Notes: a model not told the origin generated them from the sequence alone. 64,000 nucleotides of DNA from Calliopum simillimum (GCA_951812925.1 OX638370.1:7402001-7466000), one strand, 5' to 3'; counted from the first letter of the stretch, positions 43,666 through 55,405 are shown. Made by a program: numbers and translations.

Positions 43666-45218
43666 TTAATGCTTTGACACATAATACCGCACATCATTTA
43701 CGGTAAGCGAACGCGCATTTTTGGCCAGAAGCATTGATACAGAAAGCGCTGGTGTAGTAAAGCATCTGAAATAATATTTATAAATTTAAGTTGATAATAA
43801 ATGTTGGCCTTTTTAATGCATTTACTCAATATAAGGTTCCATTTCTTCAATTGTCCAACGTTGCTTTGTTTTGAAAAGAATTTTCATGCGTTCGTGTATA
43901 TTTGTGGGTAAATTTTCTTCAGCCAATGAACGTATACAGGCCGTTGAGCCTTCCTTATCAAACACACCTAAAGCATGCAAATACGATTCCTGTAATTTAA
44001 TGATAAATTGAATATTTGTGGTTTTATAAAAGAAAGGCACGAAGCAAAAGTTTTAAAAAATTTTCACTCACATCACATTGCATGCCATCCGGTAACGTAT
44101 CCTGCCACGTACTCATAAACTCTTCAACGCGAAACTTCAAGCCAGGTTGCAAAATATTTTGTGCAACAATTCTCGCTACCAAATCCTGACGATAAGTATA
44201 TTTTCCTTCCTTGCTAGGCGATGGCACTGTATAGAGTTCAAATAGACCTTCAACAATCTCTTTTGGTGAGATGCCATCTAGCGCCTGTATGGTTTCATCA
44301 TGTTCAATATCATCTAATTCCCACGAGTTTTCCCCTATTAAACCCACCATAAGATTGACAATACGAAATTCATAATCATACTCGAGCATACGCATGTAAC
44401 CCTCTAATGAGATAACACGATACAAACGTAAGCCCTCGGAAAATTGTTGCCGACTGCACTGTATTGTGTCTAGCAGCTGCTCGTAGGTAAATAACAGTTT
44501 CCGATCAATATATTCTTCATTCTCTGGCCCAGAATAACGTGTTAACTGCAATAAATCGCCAAGTTTTCGAAAACGTGGACGTATTTCGCGACATTCCAGG
44601 TATTCATGAAATATTTTCAGTACCTTACGCTGTTCCAACACACGTTCCAGATCTAAATCATCATCATTGCTATCGTTAAGACTACGCTCCATTGAATTAT
44701 TGCCAGTGCGTGGACTTTTCAAAGGAGATTTACTTGTTGCAGCACCGAATATAAGTTCCGGTACTAAGAGCAAACTGTTTGATATTTCAGCATCTTTAAC
44801 ATCGTAGGTTCGTTCCGCAGTACACAAGACGACTTTTTCATTGAGGCCGCCTTTGAAGTGCAAATTTTGACCGCAGCGGATTTGTTGCAACATATGTGCA
44901 TCCAGTTCAAGTAGTTTTAAATTGTCCGCAATTATCTCGGCGGAAGGATAGTAAAGAGCCTGAAAACAACCGAACATTTGGGTTTATTTTATTTGGAAAA
45001 ATCAAGTTATTGGTATTACCTGTGTTACTTGTGTTAGATTTCGTTCATCTAGCTTGGCGTGTTTAATAATACCTTTCACATCCTCCAAATTCCGGACGTA
45101 TCTAAGAAGTTAGAACATTAAATTTTAAACTTTTATTCCGTCAGCCTTGTAAAATAATTTTTGAAAGAAAGACAAAATATTCAGCTTACGTGTGGGATTC
45201 ATTTTCATCGATTTCCAT
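43666..45218 (-). CDS. DCC1: Sister chromatid cohesion protein DCC1
   Basis: Five exons on the minus strand: 45218-45190, 45101-45020, 44959-44072, 43989-43826 and 43765-43666; 420 aa; GT-AG junctions. The N-terminus reads MEIDENESHT, then VRNLEDVKGIIKHAKLDERN, LTQVTQALYYPSAE. The middle has LLELDAHMLQQIRCGQNLHF and EYLECREIRPRFRKLGDLLQ. The C-terminus has LPTNIHERMKILFKTKQRWT and ends LLAKNARSLTVNDVRYYV. These are characteristic of DCC1 (DSCC1), which with CTF8 joins the CTF18-RFC clamp loader that handles PCNA and supports cohesion in S phase. Length is close to the human protein. A short upstream out-of-frame ATG lies just before the start (ATGAAATGG). Confidence 0.93.
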
Positions 45219-46196
45219 TTCATTAGCAATAATTTTTAGGAATTATATTTTATTATAGATTTGCAGCTCTTCATTTATTCCACTCAAATCAAAGAAAACA
45301 AAATATTAAAAATTTCCCGCCAACCATTTGACAATCAGCTGTGTTTTGTTTACAAGTGGTTAACCAATCACACACTGCCAACACCCAGTAAGCAACTGTG
45401 CGAGCTGTGAGTTACAGTCCAAAGTGTGCGAACTTTTTCAATGATTCGTGATAAAAGCAAAAAGTTTGGTATGTGGTATTTCTACTCTACGTTCATAAAT
45501 TACCTGAGGCATTCTTCAAAATTACGCATCCCTCCTCCCACATGTAAGAAACCGTTCTTAACTTATTCACCATTCTTTAAGGAAGCGTAAGAAAATTATC
45601 AGGCCTGTTCTGTAATCCGTGTGATTTTAAATACTTTTCATTTCGGAAGTTTTTGATGAAAATGGAGAATCAAACGATAAGAAGTATTAGAATCTTTTTT
45701 GTGAAAGGGTATTCTTGGGTAAGGTATTCCTTAAAATGCGTAAAAGCATCGAAGAAAGCGTAAACTTGTAAAACTGTCAAAATTCGTATTGATTTTGAAA
45801 ACTATTACGAGTTTACGCAGAATTTAGAGCTGGTACTATTTAGTCTGTCGTATGAATCAGCCCATACACATTTTACGGAAAAGTAACCGTTGATGAAATA
45901 TTCGATAAAATCGAATTTTTCGACCTTTTACGGTTTTTTGAGAATATTTCGTAAACGGTTACGTTTTTGTTAATAATCCTCCACAAAAGAAGTTCCAGTA
46001 CATTTTATCGTTCGACTCACAGTTTTCGTCAAAAAGGCTTCTAAATTAAAAGTAGTTGAAATCACACGGATTTCGGATTATCTCCCTCGAGATTCTTACC
46101 TAAGTAAATCCCTTTGCGGAAGTCTTTTATACTACGTTTTCAGCGAAAATTTTGCTGGGACGAGATTTATATATCTATCCGTTAAGTCCTTCCCGT
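45219..46196. other. Intergenic with a family B TIR element
   Basis: 45601-46085 is a ~485-bp relative of the element at 21601. The left end AGGCCTGTTCTGTAATCCGT mirrors GAAATCACACGGATTTCGGA, although the right tip has drifted. It contains a family C-like segment (45724-45830) and an internal hairpin around TCGAATTTTTCGA. The rest holds nothing recognisable. Confidence 0.6.
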
Positions 46197-48937
46197 TGTT
46201 ATATGTCCCAGAGTAATCTTGCCTAATGCGGTTCGCCACGACTAGCCTGCGCACCAGGGAGGGTTCTCAACCTACCGCATTAGGCCGAGGATTTCACAAT
46301 AAATTTTACTTCCGTTGTCGAACGGAAATAAAATATAAACAAAACAAACTCAAAAAGAAATCAAACCAAAACCCGAGATAAGCAAAAAAAAACTGAAAAT
46401 ATTTGAAAACCGAAATATCAAAACCAAATTAATTCCAAAAGACCTTTTAGCTCATTCACTCCCATACGAGGAAACAGATGTAATTTTCCCCCACGCTCCC
46501 ACCCATCCTGTGCTACCCACTCCATTTTAGGATAACACCCATTCTTACCATTTCCGCTGGCCAAGAAACCTAGATCATTTAGTCAGGATCAAATCCCCCC
46601 CACAATCAAAATTTAGCACAAACTCATTATGAATCTCATAACCAAAATATAAACTAATTTATTTCAAATCTTATCTATATTACAGGATTTCAAAATCTCA
46701 TCCTAAAGGTAACCAAAGGCTCAACCATATACACAGGAAAATTACAGCAGAAAGCATAGCCAGCTTCCGTATAAATTATAAAAAATATAAATTTAACAAA
46801 AACCAATTTTAGTGACCTACCATCACTGATAAAAATGTATATAAAATATTATGAAATGTAATGAAATTTAAACTATGTAATATTTGAAATGACTTAAAAT
46901 AATAACCATTAAAAATAACATTTAAATAATCATTGGATTTAAAACTAACGATTCAATAAAAAAAACGAATATCAAATTACCGATTCAGCACCAATTTACG
47001 AGATGCATAAAAAATTGACAAAATAATCTAGTTAAACACCGTGAACGAATGAAGAAATTCTAATTTCTTTATATTTTCTGCATAAATAGGCACTTTTTAA
47101 AATAAAATCTTTTCACACATGAGGGTCACCCTAAACGAGCTCGCTGAGAGAAAATTCCCTATTCGTGCATATAAAAAAATATGAAACCAAAAATTCCTTA
47201 AAAACTTCCTTTTTTAGAATTTCCCCTTACAATTGACCGAAACGAACGAAAACGAACGAATGAAATTAAACCGAACGAAAACTTAAACTACTTAAACTAA
47301 AATGTCGGCTTTGCAGTCGTGAAAATTTCCGACGTCCCCAAAGCAGGTATCAAAACCTCAGGGTTACCCCCGTTATTTTAATTTTTCCTCTGCGAATTTC
47401 CGCGCTCCAAAATTTAATATGCGTGATAATAAAAACAATTAAATAGGAAAATTTGTGGCTGACCTTTTTGCTGCTTTTACTAACTTCACACAATTTACCG
47501 GCCGAGTCCTCAAATTTCACCTTGGTAGCGTCGCCGTCAGCCACACTGATAAAAAAAACAATATCTTAGCACACTTCCTTTTTTTTTCTTTACTGTCCTA
47601 AATTAACACTCACATTATTTCCCTCTATATTCCAGTTACACGAGTATCCTCGGGTATATCCTGTTTTCCTTCTCTCTTCAAGGATTAACACAACTGGGGC
47701 TCCTCCCAGGATCACAAAACTGCTTTCGTATTTTCCTGCTGGCTTGGCGCCAAAAATTACTCGGTTCTAGCAGGTAATCCTTTCAGGATTCTGCTTCCAA
47801 AAAAAACTTGGACCTTTAAAACTTTGATCCAACACTACTAAACTGAATTGTTTAAAACTAGACCGGACTAAAAAGAACACACGTCTTAATCCACGAACCG
47901 TACTTTTGACTTTGAACTTTTTGTACGGCACTTTCCTATCGCCAAGCCAGAAATTTCGATTTCATCAAATACATGAAAACAGTTTTGCTTAATCCTAACA
48001 AAACTACCAACAAAAAATACATAAATCTTACAACAAAAAAAAATAACTTATTTAATTGGTACCCTTACACCCTAGCTCTACTTTGGTTCATACATAGCTC
48101 TATCTCACTTCACTAACGAGTTTCCAACCCTGGTTCCCACATAAATCTGTTACCTACATGATTTCCGAATGTTGCTACACCTTCAACCTGGCAACATCCA
48201 TATTCATGTGTCAGCCGCTTTTGCAACTCTGCTAATCTAAAATTTCCCTATGACAGAATGACACACCGAAAAACTGCATAACCGACCCTGAAACTGAAAA
48301 CGTCAAAATTTGCCGAAACCAAAACAAAAAACACGCTCAACTTCTTATTTATATTTGATAAAATTAAAATTCATTAAATTTAAAAGAAAAATTAAAAGAA
48401 AAATTAAAAGAAAATTAAAAGTGCCGGGTAAAAAAAAACTACAGTGAATCGTGTGTTCCAGTAATGCTTGCGGCCAACCAACAACATTGGATCACCATCC
48501 GAGGTAAAATTTTAGAATGCCTGCCATTCCTAAAATTCAACTACCAATTATCGAATCAATTGGATAGCCACACCGAACTCTGCCGTAAAAATATAAGGCC
48601 GCCACTTCAGTTAAGGACTTTGAAACCTTATTTTCCCATCGGATTAAGAAATTGTGTGCCTATCTTTTCGTAAAATCGTAAATTTTTTAAAGTTTTCCAC
48701 TTCTCTTGCAAATTGTAAATGCAGCAATGTAAATATTACACCCTGTTTTTATTTCTTTCTTAATTAGCATCACAAAAGGCATAACTTCATACCAAAGAGA
48801 TTAAAACTGCAATAGTTCTATCAGAGAAGTGGAAGCTTTTCTGAATAACAATAAAGTTTCGATTTTCTCAAAACTATGAAAAACGAGTTACTTTTTTTTA
48901 TTATTTTGCGGCAGAACTGGGCTTGCGCCCCGCAACA
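46197..48937 (-). repeat. 3' LTR, 2741 bp
   Basis: Downstream copy in element orientation. Compared with the 5' LTR it lacks a net 91 bp at about 47770, where five bases replace 96. Two substitutions were noted: A at 47281 versus G at 57118, and C versus A near 48808/58736. A 64-codon sense ORF (47544-47350) is present in both LTRs, as is a 69-codon antisense ORF (48464-48673). Confidence 0.92.
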
Positions 48938-49288
48938 AAACTCTGCTATGGCCAAGTTGTACTAGGGCCAACTGGAACCAAAGCAGTGTGCTGGGACTAC
49001 GCAAGTCCATAAACTTGTTATTGCGACTGATTCTATTTGTTTAAATGCAGGAATTCCTCCCTTTTCCTAGCTTCAGTGTTCTGTTACCCCTGCTTAACTT
49101 TGCCTGCGGATGAACAAAAACAAAAAGCTAAACTTACGATTGTGTGAAGCAAACTAAAAGAGTTATTGTCCTCAGAATTGTGATTTGTTTTGAGCATAGT
49201 ATCAAAATTGATCAATCGTTTTTTCTAAATCATAACCTGAGGATTTTTTTTCTTGAATTTGTTTTATAAATCCATTCATTTTTTACAG

Positions 49289-49359
49289 TGCCCAACGTAG
49301 GCCACCGCCCACGACCTTGTGATCCAGAGACTCATGCTTTACACCTTAGCTAACCGGGC
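49289..49359 (-). other. Decayed tRNA-Lys-like sequence inside the retrotransposon
   Basis: The minus strand from 49359 starts GCCCGGTTAGCT and ends CTACGTTGGGC, matching the two ends of insect tRNA-Lys. In between are AAAGCATGAG (D-arm edge and anticodon stem), CTCTGGATC at the anticodon loop and GGTCGTGGG before the T arm. The acceptor stem can still pair over seven positions. The T-loop is ruined (CGGTGGC instead of TTCGAGC) and the anticodon position reads CTG instead of CTT, so a working tRNA is unlikely. It has the same orientation as the element's transcript. Confidence 0.65.
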
Positions 49360-49704
49360 CCTGCTTATCAAAACCAATTTTTTTTTTTTTTTTATTCAAT
49401 TGTCTAATTAAATTTTCTTTCTCTTTAAGTTCTTAGGTACAACGCAAGATAACCTCCTCATTGGATTTGTAATCAGCGTATCTCGATGTCTAAATTACGG
49501 GAAGTGACTATTTTCTTTAAACTTAAAAATTGGTACTTTGTTCTAAAATTTCTCAAATATTCTCAGATATTTTAAGTGAGAGCAGATATCAAGAATGCAA
49601 AGCTTGGATTTATTCTCTTTACACACTCAGGACCCTACTCTATACTACGCAGATGGACGGATAGCTGGCTACTTCTATTGATGGTAAATATTGCAGATAC
49701 TTAA

Positions 49705-52700
49705 CTATTGTTTAATATCTTTGGCGTGGAATACGCCTAATGGTTTGCCACTCAAGTTTTCCAACTCGTACAGGTTATTTCCTACTGGTCGGGTTATTCT
49801 ACATTTTATAAACTTTTTGCAAAATTTCGCGTTAATGTTTTTCGAGAAATTACTCAACACAAAATTACGTTTAAATACTTCTTGCCCTGGTATGAAACTA
49901 ACTTCTCGCGCACGTTTGTTGTAACGTTTCGCGCTACGCTCATATGCTTCGTGTAAATTTTTCTTTAGTGTATCTCTGATCAATTCAATCTTATCTTTTT
50001 TATTAACGGAAATTATTTGATGATCGCTTAAAGAATTCAGTTTTCGAGCCAATTTATAGTCATAGCCGTTCATATACATTTCATGTCCAAACAATGCCAG
50101 AAATGGAGTTATTCCTGTTGCTGAATGTACTGAGGTTCTAAGAGCGCACTCTATTTCAGACAAATACATGTCCCAGTCTCTATGGTCATTCTCTATGTAA
50201 GACCTAATAGCATTTAATACCGATTGGTTGACCCGTTCGGCCGCATTCGATTGCGGTGCATAACATGCAGTTTTAAGGTGTCTAATTTTGTATGTGTCGA
50301 TCATATGCTGAAAATTCTTAGCCGTAAATTGTGCTCCATTGTCGGAGTGGATTATTTCAGGCACTCCAAATTTATGAAAAATTTCCGTCACCAAAAATTG
50401 TATTATGTTTGCAGTTGTTGCTTCGCGCATCGCCTTTAGGAACATGAATTTGGTGAAATGATCCACCACAATGAATATATATGCATTGCCCCTTTTCGAC
50501 CGGGGGTACTTCCCTAAAAAGTCTATATATATTTTTTGAAATGGTCTTTCTGTTATTACCTCGTTTCCTATAGTAGGTTTTAGTTCTTGATTGCTGCTTT
50601 TCGCCTCTTTACACACTATACAATTTCTTATTACCGTTCTTACTTGAGCTGCCATATTAGGCCAATAATACCACTGCCTTAGTCGGTGTATTGTTTTTGC
50701 GATTCCTCCATGAGAAGCTGTTTCCGGCTCATGTGCTTTGATTATTAATGTGGTTGTCAACGCTTCGGGTATCCACAACTTCCAATTTACATCTTCAGGT
50801 TCACCTCTGTCAAATTTAATTTTTTTAAAAACCATACCATTTTCCACGCGCAAATCTGGCAGTTTTTCTTGATTTTCTCTAATTGTTTTAATCAATTCCA
50901 AATAATCCTCCGATTCAAATTCTGTCGTTTCTATGCCCAACAAATCATCCTCACCAGCACTCACTTCTTCAACAGTCCTTGACAACGTATCAGCAACAAT
51001 GTTTTCTGAGCCCTTGCGATGTTCAATTTTGAAGTCATAAGCCTGCAATTGTAGTGACCATCTCGCCAACCTGCCACTAAGATCTTTCAAAGTCATCAAC
51101 CATTTTAAACTGGCGTGATCGGTAATGACTGTGAAGGGCATCATCTCTATGTACGGTCGAAAACGTTTGACCGCCAAAACTGCAGCTAGACATTCCTTTT
51201 CTGTTACCGAATAATTCTTTTGACAGCTGTTTAACTTTTGCGAGTAGTACGCTATCGGATTTTCATTATTATCCAGGTCTTTTTGGTATAGCACCGCTCC
51301 TACGCCAACGTCCGACGCGTCGCACTGTACTAAAAATCTTTTAGAAAAATCCGGATGCTTTAAAACCGGGGCTGTACAAAGAGCTTCTTTCAATTTGTTG
51401 AAGGCGTCCACAGCTTCTGATGTCATCGTAAACTTTTTGCTCTTTTTAAGCGTATCACTAAGAGGAGCTGATACTGCAGCGAAATTTTTAATGAAGCGTC
51501 GGTACCAACCCGCTGTACCAAGGAAACTTCTTACTTCTTTTACTGATTTTGGAATTGAAATTTTTTTAATTGCTGAAACCTTTTCAGGATCAGTCCTTAG
51601 AGTACCACCACCCACAATAAAACCCAAATAGCGCAACTCCTTGAAGCAAAATTTCGATTTTTTTAGCCCAATAGTTAAATTTGCTTTTCTTAGACAATCC
51701 GCTACTTCACTAAGCACACGAAGATGAGTGTCAAAATTAGGCGCAATGATTAATAAATCATCCAAATATGTAAAAACATGAGACTTAAGACGTTGTGGAA
51801 TGACTTTGTCCATTAAGCGACAAAGACGTTGCGCCGCGTTGCATAAACCGAAGGGCATTACGGCGAATTGATAAAGAGGCCTTCCTGGCACTGTGAAAGC
51901 CGTGTACTCCTTACTTTTTTCCTCCAAAGGTATCTGCCAGAAAGCGAACTTTAAATCTACGCTGCTTATGAAATAAGTGTAGTCGATCCTGCTTAAGATT
52001 CCTTCTATATTTTGAAGCGGATACGCGTCTTTCACTGTTCTATCATTCAGCTTTCTGGCGTCGAGACACATACGATTTTTATCCGGTTTTCTGACGATTG
52101 TCACTCTGTTATTCCAGGGACTCTCACTCTCCTCGATTACGCCTAACTCTAACATTTTATCTAATTCAGCATACGCGAGTTCCTGAACCACAGGCGAAAT
52201 CGGGTAGTGACGATCTTTCACTGGTAATGCTCCCTCTGTTAATTTTATGGTATGTGTTTCGACGTCAGTTTTTCCTAATCCGTTCTGCTCATAAGTATAA
52301 AATTGGCTTACCACTTCATCTAAACGCCGCTGCTGGTCTTCAGTCAAAATATGTTTTTCAGTTTCAAATTCTGAATCTCTATTCGTAATATTAAATTGCT
52401 CCTTTATTTTTTCTATATCCAACTCTTCCACACCCAATACATCTGGTGCCAATTGAAATTGTCGCCAAAAATCCACACCAAAATATGCGTTTTGTTCAAG
52501 GTCAGGGCACAAATAAAATTTCACCCTTTTTATCTCATCCTTGTATTTAACAGGAACGCAAACTTTTCCCAGAATCAGGTGATTTTTACCGCTGGCGGTC
52601 TTCACATTTGAATAAAAACGTTCCACTTCAACTCCGATTTGTTCAACTAATTCGCGACATCCTCTGCCGAGCAAACTTATGGAAGCTCCGGTATCTAAAA

Positions 52701-53184
52701 GTCCTATTAACTTGGTACCTCTGATTTCAATTTCGGCAAATGCTCTTGGATCTCTATTATGTATGTTATTAACTGCCTCAACTATATGACTACGCACACG
52801 TTTTCTTTTGTCAAAATTCCGTCTTGCCTTTTTCACCTTATTTGAAATTTCACGTCTACCATTGAGGGTGCCTTCGTCGAATATTCGTTTCCTGGCTTCT
52901 ACATATTTTTCCATTCGTTCTTCAAACGATATTGACACTGGTGGTTTCTTTTCAAATTGTATTTTATGGTTGAAATTCTTTATTTTTTCCAAAATATTAA
53001 TTTTTTGTTTATTTTCAGGCTTCTGCGCTTCCTCCACATCATCAGCGTCAGCAACATTTCGTTTATTTAATCCACTACGGGAGTCTGGGTAGAGCGTGAC
53101 GCTCCCGCAGTCGTCACGTTCCTTTGCGAGTTTCCCTCGGAGCATGTAGGGCACTTGGGAGTAATTACATCCGGATACCCGCAC
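49705..53184 (-). CDS. pol: Retrotransposon Pol polyprotein
   Basis: Open for 1159 codons from the first ATG, but translation probably enters by -1 frameshift from gag at 53130-53136, so residues before about 19 are not used. Order: aspartic protease with LLDTGAS (active D at 164); reverse transcriptase with MPFGLCNA and the catalytic YLDD (473-476); RNase H starting QCDASD (D622); integrase with an HHCC zinc finger (H818, H825, C855, C858) and catalytic D888, D948, E983. The last two acidic residues are 34 apart, because the usual G is missing between QSN and AAER. It copies and integrates the element. No stops or frame breaks are seen, so the copy may be functional. Confidence 0.93.
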   Translation of the reverse strand: MRVSGCNYSQVPYMLRGKLAKERDDCGSVTLYPDSRSGLNKRNVADADDVEEAQKPENKQKINILEKIKNFNHKIQFEKKPPVSISFEERMEKYVEARKRIFDEGTLNGRREISNKVKKARRNFDKRKRVRSHIVEAVNNIHNRDPRAFAEIEIRGTKLIGLLDTGASISLLGRGCRELVEQIGVEVERFYSNVKTASGKNHLILGKVCVPVKYKDEIKRVKFYLCPDLEQNAYFGVDFWRQFQLAPDVLGVEELDIEKIKEQFNITNRDSEFETEKHILTEDQQRRLDEVVSQFYTYEQNGLGKTDVETHTIKLTEGALPVKDRHYPISPVVQELAYAELDKMLELGVIEESESPWNNRVTIVRKPDKNRMCLDARKLNDRTVKDAYPLQNIEGILSRIDYTYFISSVDLKFAFWQIPLEEKSKEYTAFTVPGRPLYQFAVMPFGLCNAAQRLCRLMDKVIPQRLKSHVFTYLDDLLIIAPNFDTHLRVLSEVADCLRKANLTIGLKKSKFCFKELRYLGFIVGGGTLRTDPEKVSAIKKISIPKSVKEVRSFLGTAGWYRRFIKNFAAVSAPLSDTLKKSKKFTMTSEAVDAFNKLKEALCTAPVLKHPDFSKRFLVQCDASDVGVGAVLYQKDLDNNENPIAYYSQKLNSCQKNYSVTEKECLAAVLAVKRFRPYIEMMPFTVITDHASLKWLMTLKDLSGRLARWSLQLQAYDFKIEHRKGSENIVADTLSRTVEEVSAGEDDLLGIETTEFESEDYLELIKTIRENQEKLPDLRVENGMVFKKIKFDRGEPEDVNWKLWIPEALTTTLIIKAHEPETASHGGIAKTIHRLRQWYYWPNMAAQVRTVIRNCIVCKEAKSSNQELKPTIGNEVITERPFQKIYIDFLGKYPRSKRGNAYIFIVVDHFTKFMFLKAMREATTANIIQFLVTEIFHKFGVPEIIHSDNGAQFTAKNFQHMIDTYKIRHLKTACYAPQSNAAERVNQSVLNAIRSYIENDHRDWDMYLSEIECALRTSVHSATGITPFLALFGHEMYMNGYDYKLARKLNSLSDHQIISVNKKDKIELIRDTLKKNLHEAYERSAKRYNKRAREVSFIPGQEVFKRNFVLSNFSKNINAKFCKKFIKCRITRPVGNNLYELENLSGKPLGVFHAKDIKQ

Positions 53185-55142
53185 TTATAGCAAAATATTT
53201 CTCTCTGTAGTGACGTACATTCCATATATGTGTGTCCTTGCTGACGACAATTCCAGCATACAAGGACTCTCTTTTGTGGCTGTTGCTGATTTGGACTTTG
53301 CTGTAGAACCTCACTTGAATACTGCTGCTGTTGTTTTGGTTGCTGTTGTTGACGGAAAGGATTAAAATGTTGTTGGGACTGATTTTGAAGCGGTTGTTGT
53401 TGCTGTGGTTGTTGCTGCGTCTTCCTTCTGTGGTTTGGCTGCACTTCTTCAACTTCAAAATCATCATCATTGGAGCACAGGTAAGGCATTTCATTATAAT
53501 TCATTTTCAACTCATTTATATTCTGATTTCTCGATTGGTACCTAGGTTGTGGTGGCATATAACTACGCATATCCTTCCGTGTAAATTGAGTTTCAACCTC
53601 CAGACATGCCTCACGCAATTGATCCACCGAATTTACCATCATTGGGAAAACAATTCCTTTTATATGGTCTTGCAAATTTCTTTTTATAATTTTGACGACG
53701 TCGCCATCCGCTACAGGACACCTTAGTCTGGCTCTCAATTTTTGTATGGCATGGAAAAAAGACTCAATATCTTCGTCGCGTGTTTGTTTGCGCACTACCA
53801 AATCTTTCATTAGTTCGAAATCTGATTTATTGGTTTGATATCGATGCAGCATAGCCCATTTCAGTGTATTCCAGTCAACATTATTTTTATCACGAATGAA
53901 CAGCCAGTACCATTCGTGTGCAACGCCCTTAAGTAAGAGATGAAAATCGCGAAGTATATTATTCCATGGACACTGGTAGTGCATTTGAAGGTGTTCTATA
54001 CGAAACACAAACTCGTCTACTGCAAGATCATGTGGACTGCCGCTGAATGCTATGCCCCATTTATCAATATTTAGATTGATTGAATTTTGACCGAAGTGGG
54101 ATCTATTGTTAGTAGGTGGTGCATCTCTATATGCTGATTGTGATCCGTTGGAGTTTCGACCATTATCATTTGAAAACCCTACAAATGGTGTTTGTTGTGC
54201 TGGGTACTGCATGCACATCGCTTGTTGTTGAAAAGGCTGTTGATATTGCTGTTGCCGAAATAGTTGTTGTTGCTGCTGAGCCCAATTTTGTGCAGATTGT
54301 TGCTGTTGTTGAGCCGGTGTTGGTAGTTGTAGGCCTGGAGGTGACACTTGCTGGTTTGTTCGATTTTGGTGTTGTATTTGGATTGATTGATGTTGCTGCT
54401 GTTGTGGTTGCCTATGATGCTGGTTTATCTGGCGATGCTGTAGTGGTTGCTGAATAGGTGGCGGCGGAAACTGGTATTGTTGAGTACGGCTTAAATTATC
54501 GTGGTGTAATCTAGGATTTTTCATATTGGCCGGGTTATTTAATCTTTCCGAGTGACTAGCAACTACATTGCTGTTTTTAAGTTGCTCGTGAGAAATTGAA
54601 TTTGGATCGATATTTCCCTCAGTAATATTTATTGACCTTTGGACTTCTAATGACTGTGCCCCCCTATCATCAGAAATCTGAGCCAGACTCAATGCTCGAA
54701 CAATCTGCTCTACACTCGCCTGCATGCATTCCGTGATTTTGCTTTCTAATTTCATTTCTAACTCTACCCTGTAATCCTGATTTGCTTTTGCCACCAAGTT
54801 GCTAATTAATGCCTCATTTGTTTGAGATAATACACTTTCAATTCTGTGGTTGTTTGGTTGCCTGTGTGCATCACTATGTGCCAGTGGTTGTTTTGAACTC
54901 AACCCTTGTGTGGGTACTTTCTTGATCGCCCCCTGATCGGTTTCTGGATCTTGTGTTTTATCCACCCTTATAGTATTCGATAAATCGATGTAAAACTCAT
55001 CTCTTCGGCCGACGTCCTGGTCTTCAGTTCCTTTGTCTGCCATTCTGTCAATAGAAATTTCTGCGCTACCTGTTCTATTAAGATCGTAGATACTTGTTCT
55101 TTTTATAGACCTTCTTTTCTTAACCTTTTCTACGTTTTTCAT
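53067..55142 (-). CDS. gag: Retrotransposon Gag protein
   Basis: 691 aa. The N-terminus is basic. A long Gln/His/Pro-rich region occupies about residues 215-345, followed by a capsid-like block (INLNIDKWGIAFSGSPHDLA, FLLKGVAHEWYWLF-like wording). Near the C-terminus is a nucleocapsid zinc knuckle CWNCRQQGHTYMEC (C-x2-C-x4-H-x4-C), then a second Cys-rich cluster, CYKCGYPDVITPKCPTC, that lacks the His. It packages the RNA into particles. The ORF ends 118 nt into the pol frame. The leader from the 5' LTR is ~890 nt. Confidence 0.9.
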   Translation of the reverse strand: MKNVEKVKKRRSIKRTSIYDLNRTGSAEISIDRMADKGTEDQDVGRRDEFYIDLSNTIRVDKTQDPETDQGAIKKVPTQGLSSKQPLAHSDAHRQPNNHRIESVLSQTNEALISNLVAKANQDYRVELEMKLESKITECMQASVEQIVRALSLAQISDDRGAQSLEVQRSINITEGNIDPNSISHEQLKNSNVVASHSERLNNPANMKNPRLHHDNLSRTQQYQFPPPPIQQPLQHRQINQHHRQPQQQQHQSIQIQHQNRTNQQVSPPGLQLPTPAQQQQQSAQNWAQQQQQLFRQQQYQQPFQQQAMCMQYPAQQTPFVGFSNDNGRNSNGSQSAYRDAPPTNNRSHFGQNSINLNIDKWGIAFSGSPHDLAVDEFVFRIEHLQMHYQCPWNNILRDFHLLLKGVAHEWYWLFIRDKNNVDWNTLKWAMLHRYQTNKSDFELMKDLVVRKQTRDEDIESFFHAIQKLRARLRCPVADGDVVKIIKRNLQDHIKGIVFPMMVNSVDQLREACLEVETQFTRKDMRSYMPPQPRYQSRNQNINELKMNYNEMPYLCSNDDDFEVEEVQPNHRRKTQQQPQQQQPLQNQSQQHFNPFRQQQQPKQQQQYSSEVLQQSPNQQQPQKRVLVCWNCRQQGHTYMECTSLQREIFCYKCGYPDVITPKCPTCSEGNSQRNVTTAGASRSTQTPVVD
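53095..53136 (-). promoter_or_regulatory. Gag-Pol -1 ribosomal frameshift signal
   Basis: On the minus strand the heptamer GGGAAAC (53136-53130) lies in the gag frame as G GGA AAC, the canonical X XXY YYZ slippery pattern. Eleven nt downstream is a perfect 7-bp hairpin CGTGACG/CGTCACG (53118-53112 and 53101-53095) with a 10-nt loop. A -1 slip puts the ribosome exactly in the pol frame. The spacer is slightly longer than the usual 5-9 nt. Confidence 0.8.
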
Positions 55143-55405
55143 TAACAGATTTTGTAATCATTAAGACTGAAATCACGTATATTTTTATATTTTCTTTGTT
55201 ATGGTTTTGTAAAATTGGGGGGTTTTATCTCCTGACTATTTGACCTTTATTTGCTTTTGATCATATTTTCCAGCTATGATAAAAAAAAATTTAACTGCGT
55301 GTTCCTTACGGAATCGTAGGAGTGAATGAGCTTCAAGTTTTCTTATTTTATATCTAATTCATTTTTTTGTTTTTGTGCATTGTCTGTCAGCCGCCTGTTC
55401 AGCAT

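Noticed and set aside
48464..48673. 69-codon plus-strand ORF in the LTRs as a gene
   Set aside because: It is antisense to the element, duplicated only because the LTR is, and has no recognisable features.
49289..49359. A functional tRNA gene
   Set aside because: The T-loop and B box are destroyed and the anticodon position is altered.
48938..49704. An env gene in the retrotransposon
   Set aside because: No ORF of useful length and no signal peptide or membrane segment lies between pol and the 3' LTR; the region holds the tRNA-like insert instead.
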